A DNA stretch of 7,053 nt from Pseudomonadota bacterium. Lineage in GTDB: Bacteria; Pseudomonadota; Alphaproteobacteria; Rhizobiales; Hyphomicrobiaceae. Positions 1 through 5,879 of this stretch are shown in pieces. The stretch covers positions 1 through 7,053 of the forward strand of contig JAEVZQ010000452.1 of NCBI GenBank assembly GCA_023392135.1, in the 5' to 3' direction. Position 1 is the stretch's first letter. Each line of letters starts with the position of its first letter. A program made the translations under genes and the position numbers. Below the pieces are notes generated by a model, which worked only from the letters and a program-made list of their open reading frames with translations, did no database searches and was not told where the DNA came from.

Positions 1-600
1 CGCCACGCCATAAACGCCTTCGGTCACCAGCCATTGGTGATTGAGAAATTTGCCGAGCGAAGCACCCTTGTGCTGAATCACCTCGGGCATGAATGGACCG
101 GCAAACGTGTAGGTGATGAAGACCGCCGCCACGATCACCATCGGAACTCCGAGTGATCGCCGGGTAGCCTCGAGCAGCAGCAGGATACCAGCGCTCGCCG
201 TAATGAGATCCAGGTCTGTCGGCTGGCCGGGGCGTATTGCGAGCTCGCGGTAGAAAATGAACAGGTAGGCCCCAGCGAACGCGCCGGCGAGCGCCAAAAC
301 CCAGTCGATCAGGGGAATGATCTGCCGCGACGAGGACTTGAATGCAGGATAAGAGGTGAAAGCCAGAAACAGCGCAAAGCCGAGATGAATCGAGCGCGCC
401 TGCGTGTCGTTGAAAATACCGACGCCGAGCATGAATGGCAGCGGCGAGGCAAACCAAAGCTGAAACAAAGACCAGGCGATCGCCGTCGCCAGAAGGATCT
501 GATATGCGAGCCCGGTCGGCTGTCGCCCGCCGAAGTCGGATTCCGCGACCAGTTCTTCAAGATCAATCTGCGGTGCGGATGATTTCTGGTCGTCTCGCAT
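1..600 (-). CDS. TRAP transporter fused permease (4TM-12TM, TAXI type), N-terminal part, truncated by window edge
   Basis: This is the membrane permease of a TAXI-type tripartite ATP-independent periplasmic transporter, which uses an ion gradient to move the solute delivered by the binding protein encoded just upstream. Only the first 200 residues are present and the frame is open at the left edge; fused permeases of this kind are usually over 600 residues. After a hydrophilic acidic N-terminus (about residues 1-28), hydrophobic segments lie near 31-50, 70-86, 97-117, 132-146 and 150-168, fitting the small-subunit part and the beginning of the large-subunit part. The stretch EATRRSLGVPMVIVAA (144-159) followed by FAGPFMP is characteristic of these fused proteins. 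The ATG at 598-600 has a GGAGG ribosome binding site four bases upstream. It is the last visible gene of the minus-strand set. Assignment is from sequence recognition; the substrate is unknown. Confidence 0.9.
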   Translation of the reverse strand, partial: MRDDQKSSAPQIDLEELVAESDFGGRQPTGLAYQILLATAIAWSLFQLWFASPLPFMLGVGIFNDTQARSIHLGFALFLAFTSYPAFKSSSRQIIPLIDWVLALAGAFAGAYLFIFYRELAIRPGQPTDLDLITASAGILLLLEATRRSLGVPMVIVAAVFITYTFAGPFMPEVIQHKGASLGKFLNHQWLVTEGVYGVA

Positions 601-604
601 ACAG

Positions 605-609
605 CCTCC
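605..609 (-). promoter_or_regulatory. Ribosome binding site of the TRAP permease
   Basis: GGAGG on the minus strand lies four bases before the ATG at 598-600. It supports that start for a gene that is open at the window edge. Confidence 0.65.
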
Positions 610-651
610 AGGCGGCGGTCATCGGTCGTTCGCCGTTGCCAAATACCACGA

Positions 652-678
652 ACCGGAGGCGCTCGGCACGCCCCCGGT
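652..678 (-). other. Intercistronic hairpin between receptor and permease genes
   Basis: Ten-base arms (652-661 and 669-678) pair with one mismatch around a seven-base loop. The stem is G+C-rich. On the minus-strand transcript it sits after the TAXI receptor stop and before the permease start. No U-run follows, so a classical intrinsic terminator is unlikely. An mRNA-stabilising or partial-attenuation role would fit, because binding proteins are normally needed in excess over the permease, but this is inference. Confidence 0.5.
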
Positions 679-702
679 CCGAAACGTTCGAAAGGTGGGT
701 TG

Positions 703-1671
703 TTATTTCACCCAGCCCTTCTCCTTGTAGTACTTCAGCGCACCTTCATGCAGCGGAACCGAAAGGCCGTCCTTGACCATCTTGGCCGGGTCGACGTTGG
801 CAAAGGCCGGGTGCAGCCTCTTGAACTCGTCGAAGTTGTCGAAGACGGCCTTGACGAGTTGATAAACGGTCTCTTCCGAAGTTTTCGACGACGTCACGAG
901 GGTTGCGAGCACACCGTAGGTTTCCGTCGGATTGGGATTTCCCTGATAAAGACCACCCGCAATCGTAGCCTTCGCGTAGTACGGCTTCTCGGCAACGAGC
1001 TTGTCGACTGCCGGCCCCGTCAGCGAAACGAGCTTGGCGCCGCAAGTGGTCACGGGGTCCTGGATGTTCGCGGAGGGGTGGCCGACGGCATAGAAGAAGC
1101 CGTCGATCTTGTTGTCGCACAGCGCCGGGCCATGCTCGTCGGGCTTGAGCTCAGATGCGAGCGAGAAATCGCCGGGCGTCCAGCCCATCTCCTTCAGCAG
1201 CTCGTCCATCGACACGCGCGTGCCGGAGCCCGGGTTGCCGATGTTGAAGCGCTTGCCCTTGAAGTCCTCGAACGTTTTGATGTTCGCTTCCGGACGCGCG
1301 ACAACCGTGAACGGCTCCGGATGGACAGAGAAAACAGCGCGCAGCTCCTTGAAGGCGCCGTCTTTCTCGAAGGCTCCCAGGCCCTTCGACGAGTTGTACT
1401 GCACGTCGGACTGGACCATGCCGAAGTCGAGATCACCGCCGCGGAGGGCATTGACGTTGTAGGCCGAGCCGCCGGTGCTCTCCACGGAGCAGCGGATGCC
1501 GTGCGACTTGCGATCCTTGTTGAGGAGACGGCAGATCGCGCCGCCAGCGGCGTAATAAACACCCGTGACGCCACCTGTTCCGATGGTCACGAACTTCTGT
1601 TGTGCCGCCGCGGGGCCGGCCAGAAGGCCGAATGCGGCTAGCGTTGATGCGATAAGGCTGACTCGTTTCAT
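703..1671 (-). CDS. TAXI family TRAP transporter solute-binding protein
   Basis: This is the periplasmic substrate receptor that feeds the fused TRAP permease encoded next. The 322-residue length is typical. Residues 1-23 form a Sec signal peptide: K2 and R3, a hydrophobic core, and a likely cleavage after AAA at 21-23. The mature protein opens with the family hallmark [14 protein letters not shown] (31-44). Further typical segments are STGGSAYNV (65-73), the DFGMVQSD strand (82-89), GNPGSGTR (145-152) and the C-terminal [13 protein letters not shown] (308-320). The start is supported by AGGGAG seven bases upstream. The gene follows the aminotransferase by 32 bp, suggesting co-transcription. 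Characterised TAXI receptors are few, with glutamate/2-oxoglutarate-like ligands reported for some; the adjacent aminotransferase makes an amino or oxo acid plausible here, but the ligand is not shown by the sequence. Confidence 0.95.
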   Translation of the reverse strand: MKRVSLIASTLAAFGLLAGPAAAQQKFVTIGTGGVTGVYYAAGGAICRLLNKDRKSHGIRCSVESTGGSAYNVNALRGGDLDFGMVQSDVQYNSSKGLGAFEKDGAFKELRAVFSVHPEPFTVVARPEANIKTFEDFKGKRFNIGNPGSGTRVSMDELLKEMGWTPGDFSLASELKPDEHGPALCDNKIDGFFYAVGHPSANIQDPVTTCGAKLVSLTGPAVDKLVAEKPYYAKATIAGGLYQGNPNPTETYGVLATLVTSSKTSEETVYQLVKAVFDNFDEFKRLHPAFANVDPAKMVKDGLSVPLHEGALKYYKEKGWVK

Positions 1672-1678
1672 GCGAGCT

Positions 1679-1684
1679 CTCCCT
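1679..1684 (-). promoter_or_regulatory. Ribosome binding site of the TAXI receptor gene
   Basis: AGGGAG on the minus strand, seven bases before the ATG at 1669-1671. It fixes the start that exposes the signal peptide. Confidence 0.65.
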
Positions 1685-1703
1685 GGTTGACGCGGGTTGG
1701 AAG

Positions 1704-3053
1704 TCAGTTGTTGGGCAGCGATTGCAGCGCTGCGTCGACAGCGTCGCCGAAGCGCTCGACGATTCGGTCGACGTCGCTGCTCGTCACAATGAAAGGTGGC
1801 GCGAGCATGTTATGGTCACCCTGCCTGCCATCGATCGTCCCGGGCATCGCATAACAGGCAAGCCCGCGCGACATAGCCTCCTGCTTCACGCGTGCATTGA
1901 GGCCTAGCGATGGGTCGAAAGGTGCTTTCGTCGATCGGTCCTTCACGTACTCGACAGCCCAGAACAGGCCGCGGCCCCGGATGTCGCCGACGGGGTGGTG
2001 GTTGGCGAATCGCTCCCGAAGCCGACGTTCGAGCCGCTCGCCCTGAGCGCGCACGTTATCGAGCAGGTTTTCCTTGATGATCGTCTCCTGGACGGCGAGC
2101 GCCGCCGCGCACGCGACGGGGTGGCCCATGTAGGTGTGACCATGCTGGAAGTAGCCGCTGCCATCCCGAAACGCGGCGTAGACATCGCCCGACAGGAGCA
2201 CGGCGCCGATGGGCTGATAGCCGGCGCCGAGGCCCTTTGCAATCGCCATCAGGTCCGGGGCGACGCCTTCCTGCTCGCAGGCGTGCAGCGTGCCGGTGCG
2301 GCCCATTCCCGACATGACCTCGTCGAGTATGAGTAGAATGCCGTAGCGATTGCAGATCTCCCGCACGCGGCGAAAATAGCCGGGTGGCGGTGTCGTGCAC
2401 CCCTGCGTGGCCCCTCCGACGGTCTCGGCGACGAAAGCAAGCACCGTCTCAGGACCAAGCTCCCGGATTTTGGCTTCGAGCTCGTCCGCGAGCCGCTGAC
2501 CGTAGGCTTCCAGAGTTTCGCCCTCTCGCAGCTCGCGATAGGCATAAGGCGGCGAAACGTGATGGCTTTCAAACAGCAGCGGTGCGAATTGCTGGCGTCG
2601 CCAGGCGTTGCCGCCGACGGCCAGTGCACCGAGGGTATTGCCGTGGTAGCTCTGCCGGCGCGCGATGAAGTTGCGCCGCTGCGGCTGGCCCCGCTCGACG
2701 AAATACTGACGGGCCATCTTCAGCGCCGCCTCGATGGCCTCCGAGCCGCCCGAGACGAAATAGACATGCGAGATGCCGGCAGGAGCATGCTCGACGATGT
2801 TGTCCGCCAGCCGTTCAGCCGCTTCGGTCGTGAAGAATGACGAGTGCACGTAGGCCAGCTTGTCGAGTTGGTTCTTGATGGCCTCGTTGATTGCCGGGTG
2901 TCCATGACCCAGGCATGACACGGCCGCCCCGCCGGAGGCGTCGATATACGACCTGCCGCTGCTATCGAGGATTTCGATACCGCGGCCGCTGACGGCCGTC
3001 GGAACGCTTCCATGAATGCGCCGGTGCAGAATGCGACTGGTTGACTTGATCAT
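1704..3053 (-). CDS. Class III PLP-dependent aminotransferase
   Basis: This cytoplasmic fold-type I aminotransferase moves an amino group between a donor and a 2-oxo acid using pyridoxal phosphate. The start chosen (ATG at 3051-3053) gives 449 residues, standard for the class; a longer frame to 3179 exists but its first 42 residues overlap the rpiR gene and do not look like the family. Visible motifs are [15 protein letters not shown] (101-115, phosphate-binding region), SYHGNT (135-140, ring-stacking region), [12 protein letters not shown] (243-254, with the PLP-contacting Asp244), [16 protein letters not shown] (271-286, with the Schiff-base Lys273) and [16 protein letters not shown] (304-319). 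The ATG overlaps the rpiR TGA as ATGA, so translational coupling is likely; the upstream ribosome site is weak (AAGAA). General databases tend to label such proteins 'aspartate aminotransferase family'. Amine, omega-amino acid or taurine-like substrates are all possible. Confidence 0.93.
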   Translation of the reverse strand: MIKSTSRILHRRIHGSVPTAVSGRGIEILDSSGRSYIDASGGAAVSCLGHGHPAINEAIKNQLDKLAYVHSSFFTTEAAERLADNIVEHAPAGISHVYFVSGGSEAIEAALKMARQYFVERGQPQRRNFIARRQSYHGNTLGALAVGGNAWRRQQFAPLLFESHHVSPPYAYRELREGETLEAYGQRLADELEAKIRELGPETVLAFVAETVGGATQGCTTPPPGYFRRVREICNRYGILLILDEVMSGMGRTGTLHACEQEGVAPDLMAIAKGLGAGYQPIGAVLLSGDVYAAFRDGSGYFQHGHTYMGHPVACAAALAVQETIIKENLLDNVRAQGERLERRLRERFANHHPVGDIRGRGLFWAVEYVKDRSTKAPFDPSLGLNARVKQEAMSRGLACYAMPGTIDGRQGDHNMLAPPFIVTSSDVDRIVERFGDAVDAALQSLPNN

Positions 3054-3943
3054 TTCTTGCTTCGCTTTCGTGAGGTTGAACTGGTGTAGCTGCTGAGCCG
3101 GTCGAAAAGAAGCTCCGCCCGGGCAATGGCATCGACCGCACCCTGTCCGCGTCTTGCAGCGACCAGAGCTGCCAGGCATTCCACCACGATGAAGGCTGGC
3201 GTCATGGTCTGCAGAAACGAGGGCGTTTCGGTCGGGACAATGATGGATACGGTGGCGTGCCGCGCAATGGGCGCCGCGCGGCTATCGGTGACCGCAATCA
3301 CCCGCACTCCGCGCTCGGCGGCGTACGCCATGGCTTCTACCGTCTGTGTAGTGTTGGGTGAAATCGAAACTCCCACCAGCGCATCCGCCGGCGACAGCTC
3401 ACCCAGGGCGTCGAGCCCTACTCCACCCGCCTGGTCGAGCAAGCGGGTGGGCTCGCCGATGAGCGACATGAGGTAGGAGCCGAGGTACACGGGCGCAAAG
3501 CCCGAGCGCGCACCGACCCAGCAGACCTGACGGCTGCGCTGGATGATGTCGGCGGCCTGCCCCATGGCGGCCAGGGTCTCGGGCTCGCACAATGCCTTCA
3601 GATGGCCGGAGACAACGGCCAGCGTATCCGTGATCAGCGCGGAATCTCCGTCGAGATCGCGGCGAGCGCGTAGCCCTTCGGCGCGCTCCCGCAACGGCAT
3701 GGTGCGGGCGCGCACGGCATCGGTGAACCGGGTCCGCAGGCCACCAAAACCATCATAGCCCAATCGCTGGGCGAGCCGCGTCATCGTTGCCGCGGTGACA
3801 TTTGCCCGGCGAGCCGCTTCGCGCATGGAAAGAAAGGCAATGTCATCGCCGTGATCGAGCAGCCAGCGTGCGGCGGTCTGGAGCTGCGGCGGCAGCCCAT
3901 CGAACGCGGACAACAGCTGGTCCTCGACGGCGCGTATTCTCAT
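3050..3943 (-). CDS. MurR/RpiR-family transcriptional regulator (HTH plus SIS domain)
   Basis: This 297-residue protein has the usual two-domain layout of RpiR regulators. An N-terminal winged helix-turn-helix spans about residues 1-78: the region around AFLSMREAARRANVTAATM (36-54) and RLGYDGFGGLR (60-70) matches the family's DNA-recognition pattern. A SIS sugar-isomerase-like sensing domain follows at about 125-265, with VCWVGARSGFAP (140-151), SISPNTTQTVEAM (193-205) and GVRVIAVTDSRAAPIA (212-227). The C-terminal tail is short, basic and Ser/Lys-rich. RpiR proteins often sense phosphorylated sugars, but many in proteobacteria control amino-compound catabolism. Position at the head of the minus-strand set, with an ATGA overlap onto the aminotransferase, suggests it controls its own operon. 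There is no strong ribosome site: the only candidate, AGGA, lies 13 bases upstream, inside a palindrome arm. Confidence 0.93.
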   Translation of the reverse strand: MRIRAVEDQLLSAFDGLPPQLQTAARWLLDHGDDIAFLSMREAARRANVTAATMTRLAQRLGYDGFGGLRTRFTDAVRARTMPLRERAEGLRARRDLDGDSALITDTLAVVSGHLKALCEPETLAAMGQAADIIQRSRQVCWVGARSGFAPVYLGSYLMSLIGEPTRLLDQAGGVGLDALGELSPADALVGVSISPNTTQTVEAMAYAAERGVRVIAVTDSRAAPIARHATVSIIVPTETPSFLQTMTPAFIVVECLAALVAARRGQGAVDAIARAELLFDRLSSYTSSTSRKRSKK

Positions 3944-3950
3944 GACGGGA

Positions 3951-4025
3951 CTAGTGTCCTGATCGCGAAGTTCGTCACCATATGTGGCTAGCTCAGAACG
4001 AATTTCGCGATCTGAAGGATACTAG
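3951..4025. repeat. Imperfect palindromic repeat 1, adjacent to the rpiR start
   Basis: The left arm (3951-3974, beginning CTAGTGTCCTGATCGCGAAG) pairs with the right arm (3999-4025, ending GAAGGATACTAG) apart from a few mismatches and a small bulge. The loop of about 24 bases contains CATATG. It begins eight bases upstream of the rpiR ATG, so it would lie in the rpiR leader if transcription starts further upstream. It resembles mobile or REP-like intergenic palindromes of rhizobial genomes; that relationship is inferred. An alternative is a regulator operator, though the arms are long for that. Confidence 0.75.
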
Positions 4026-4035
4026 CCAAGTTATT

Positions 4036-4121
4036 GATCCTAGTGTGATTTAGATCGAGAAGTCCGCCAACGTCGCCAGCCGCGAAGAATGTAGCGGACT
4101 TCTCGATCATCACACTAGATC
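4036..4121. repeat. Imperfect palindromic repeat 2, related to repeat 1
   Basis: The left arm (4036-4067) and right arm (4094-4121) are near-perfect reverse complements over about 28 bases, with a four-base insertion in the left arm; the loop is 26 bases. The arms start CTAGTGTGAT and contain GATCGAGAAGTCCGC. This is the same order of blocks as in repeat 1 (CTAGTGTCC, GATC, GCGAAGTTCG), so the two look like diverged copies placed side by side ten bases apart. No coding potential is seen inside. Confidence 0.8.
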
Positions 4122-4175
4122 ACGAAGCTCGACGTGCTGCAACACTCGTTTCACGAGCAGGCGCATGGGCTCAAA

Positions 4176-4202
4176 TTGTTACATCTTTAGGCGGATCATA
4201 AT
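4176..4202 (+). promoter_or_regulatory. Possible sigma70-type promoter for the barrel-HAD-glpD operon
   Basis: TTGTTA (4176-4181) and CATAAT (4197-4202) are separated by 15 bases, shorter than the usual 16-18. They lie in the most AT-rich stretch of the divergent intergenic region, about 105 bases upstream of the first plus-strand start codon. Weak support; no operator could be recognised. Confidence 0.3.
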
Positions 4203-4289
4203 GCAACCTCTGGGCTGCATCCCAAGTTGCCGCTGGCCTACGAAGTCGCGCGGGCCTATGTAGCCGGCGACGGGACTGATCGGGCCTGA
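4191..4289 (+). other. Short open frame, possible 3' remnant of a lost gene
   Basis: Read in this frame, the bases encode about 32 residues containing LHPKLPLAYEVARAYVAGDG and end in TGA at 4287-4289. There is no ATG, and a TAG closes the frame at 4188-4190. Third codon positions are mostly G or C, as in the neighbouring genes, and the peptide looks protein-like. It ends 20 bases before the barrel gene, where the preceding operon gene would normally stop. No family was recognised, and chance cannot be excluded at this length. Confidence 0.25.
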
Positions 4290-4296
4290 GTGGCTC

Positions 4297-4301
4297 GGGA
4301 G
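4297..4301 (+). promoter_or_regulatory. Ribosome binding site of the barrel-protein gene
   Basis: GGGAG lies eight bases before the ATG at 4310. A second GGAG (4303-4306) is closer but poorly spaced. It shows that the N-terminal end of the interrupted gene is intact. Confidence 0.55.
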
Positions 4302-4309
4302 CGGAGCCG

Positions 4310-4996
4310 ATGGACTTCATTTTCATGCTAACCCACAAGGACTCCACGATCGAGGCGCCTCTCGTGGTGCTCGAAACCGTGAGGCCGCTCGGGCTGCGCC
4401 ATATCGGCTTCAAGGACATCGGCGCTTCCCAATCCGAGATGGCAGCTCTCGCGGCAGGCATAAAAGCCTCAGGAGCCACTTCGTACATGGAGGTCGTCTC
4501 GACAGACGCTGAGGATTGCCTGCGCTCTGCGCGGCTCGCCCGCGATCTGGAGGTCGACTGCCTCCTCGGCGGAACACAGGTCGATGCGATCCTCTCGATG
4601 CTGGGCAATAGCCGCACCCGCTATTTTCCCTTCCCTGGTCGGCCACTCGGCTGCCCAACTCAGCTCGCGGGCACGCCGGGTGAGGTCGAGACCCAGTGTC
4701 GTTGATTTGTCGAGAAGGGGTGTGCCGGCGCCGACCTCCTTGCGTATCGTGCGACGGAAGCCGACCCGCTGGACCTCGTTGCTGCCGCCCGGCGGGGGCT
4801 CGGAGAACACGGTTATCTCATCGCGGCTGGATCGGTGAGCAATCCTCAGCAAATCCGCGCGCTCAAGAGCGCTGGCGCCGATGCCTTTACGATCGGATCT
4901 GCGGTTTTCAACCTCGCTTTCGAGCCGGGCGCCGCCTCCATCAAAGAGCAGCTGGCAGCCATTCTCGCCGTCTGCCGGGAAGCCAATTCAGCCTAA
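4310..4996 (+). pseudogene. Ribulose-phosphate-binding-barrel-like protein, interrupted by in-frame TGA at 4703-4705
   Basis: Read through, this frame encodes 228 codons with TGA at codon 132 and a proper TAA at 4994-4996. The first part (131 residues) contains FIFMLTHKDSTIE (3-15), GLRHIGFKDIG (28-38), ATSYMEVVST (56-65) and LLGGTQVD (85-92). After the stop the same frame gives KGCAGADLLAYRATEADP (136-153) and the C-terminal phosphate-binding-like pair IAAGSVSN (171-178) and DAFTIGSAVF (191-200). These match a small beta/alpha-barrel protein that I recall next to HAD-IIB and GlpD genes in Rhizobiales. The function is not established; a sugar-phosphate isomerase, epimerase or lyase role is plausible. 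No frameshift is needed, and a single C-to-T change from CGA (Arg) would create the stop. Without read-through only the first 131 residues would be made, lacking the phosphate site. Sequencing error is the main alternative. Confidence 0.8.
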
Positions 4997-5008
4997 AGCC
5001 CTTGACGT

Positions 5009-5051
5009 TTCGCGAGCGAAGCGCCTTCAAGAAGCTGAGTTCAGCAGCTTC
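5009..5051 (+). other. Small intercistronic hairpins between barrel and HAD genes
   Basis: In the 85-base gap, TTCGC/GCGAA (5009-5020) can form a tiny stem. GAAGCTG (5031-5037) pairs perfectly with CAGCTTC (5045-5051), and an overlapping alternative pairs GCTGA with TCAGC. No T-run follows, so this is not a convincing terminator. It could be a processing or coupling element, or incidental. Confidence 0.3.
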
Positions 5052-5081
5052 AACCAACTCCACCGAGAGGCCCGCGATCAT

Positions 5082-5879
5082 ATGCGCGCGGTGACAGAAT
5101 TTCCGAGGCATGCGCGCAGAAACGTCCGCGCTGTCCTCACCGATATCGACGATACGCTGACGGAGGACGGGCGGCTGCCCCCGATCGCCTACGAGTCGAT
5201 GGCGCGGCTCAAGCACGCCGGCCTTGCAGTGGTGCCGGTCACCGGTCGTCCCGCCGGGTGGTGCGATCTCATCGCGCGGCAGTGGCCGGTCGATGGTGTC
5301 GTCGGGGAGAATGGCGCGTTTTACTTCCGCTATGACGATGCGCGACGCGTCATGATCCGCCGCTACGCGAAGACGCCTGAAGAGCGGAATCGGGATCGAC
5401 GGAAGCTCGAAGCGATCCGCGAGGCCGTTCTGGCTGAAGTTCCCGGCGCTGCTGTTGCCGCCGACCAGAGCTATCGCGAAGCTGATCTCGCCATCGACTT
5501 CTGCGAGGACGTTCCGCCGCTACCGGACGAAAGCATTGCCCGGATCGTTTCGATATTCGAAAGGTTCGGCGCGACCGCCAAGGTCTCCTCCATCCACGTG
5601 AACGGCTGGTTCGGCACTTATGACAAGCTGACTACGAGCTCGCGATTTCTCCGGGAGCATCTCGATCTTGATGTCGAGACCGCTGCCGAGAGCATCGTCT
5701 TCGTGGGCGACAGCCCGAACGACGCGCCAATGTTCAAGTTTTTCCCGCACGCGGTTGGTGTCGCCAATGTGCTGAGGTTCAAGGACACGCTGGACGCGGC
5801 TCCCCGCTGGGTCACATCGCAGCCATCTGCACACGGATTTGCCGAGCTGGCCGACCTCCTGCTGGAGGCGCAGGCATGA
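5082..5879 (+). CDS. HAD-IIB family hydrolase (Cof-type, sugar-phosphatase-like)
   Basis: This is a predicted Mg-dependent cytoplasmic phosphatase of 265 residues, the normal size for HAD-IIB enzymes. Motif I is DIDDT (21-25), with nucleophile Asp21 and acid/base Asp23; motif II is VTGR (53-56) with Thr54; the motif III lysine is probably Lys182 (TYDKLTTS); motif IV is VGDSPNDAPMF (208-218). A C2-type cap lies between about 80 and 175. VTGRPAGWCDLIARQWPVDG (53-72) and GENGAFYF (75-82) recall sucrose- or mannosylglycerate-phosphate phosphatase relatives, but no specific substrate can be assigned. The ATG at 5082 is preferred: the frame is open back to 4881, but that part overlaps the barrel gene and is not family-like. 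A GAGAGG lies 12 bases upstream. The stop overlaps the glpD start as ATGA, implying coupled translation. Confidence 0.92.
   Translation: MRAVTEFPRHARRNVRAVLTDIDDTLTEDGRLPPIAYESMARLKHAGLAVVPVTGRPAGWCDLIARQWPVDGVVGENGAFYFRYDDARRVMIRRYAKTPEERNRDRRKLEAIREAVLAEVPGAAVAADQSYREADLAIDFCEDVPPLPDESIARIVSIFERFGATAKVSSIHVNGWFGTYDKLTTSSRFLREHLDLDVETAAESIVFVGDSPNDAPMFKFFPHAVGVANVLRFKDTLDAAPRWVTSQPSAHGFAELADLLLEAQA
5864..5868 (+). promoter_or_regulatory. Ribosome binding site of glpD inside the HAD gene
   Basis: GGAGG lies seven bases before the ATG at 5876 and favours that start over the in-frame ATG at 5900. Confidence 0.7.

Noticed and set aside
700..1641. Long plus-strand open frame of 313 codons opposite the TAXI receptor.
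   Set aside because: It is antisense to a well-supported receptor gene with signal peptide and family motifs. The frame is a by-product of high-GC codon bias, and its protein resembles nothing known to me.
3054..3179. Extended N-terminus of the aminotransferase (42 extra residues).
   Set aside because: It lies wholly within rpiR, has Cys/Gly/Arg-rich non-family sequence, and the ATG at 3051-3053 gives the standard length and an ATGA overlap.
4171..4617. Minus-strand open frame of 148 codons across the divergent region and the barrel gene.
   Set aside because: Most of it is antisense to the barrel gene, its Ser/Arg/Pro-rich composition is typical of shadow frames, and it has no recognisable domain.
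4703..4745. UGA at 4703-4705 as a selenocysteine codon, with a weak AAGGGG/CCTCCTT stem starting about 11 bases downstream.
   Set aside because: The surroundings show no redox motif, the site appears to be a variable position in the family, and the stem is irregular and overlaps a GGCGCC self-complement. A point nonsense mutation or sequencing error is simpler.
4881..5081. Extended N-terminus of the HAD protein (67 extra residues).
   Set aside because: It overlaps the 3' part of the barrel frame, which is coding-like in another frame. HAD motif I sits about 20 residues after the ATG at 5082, as usual for the family.
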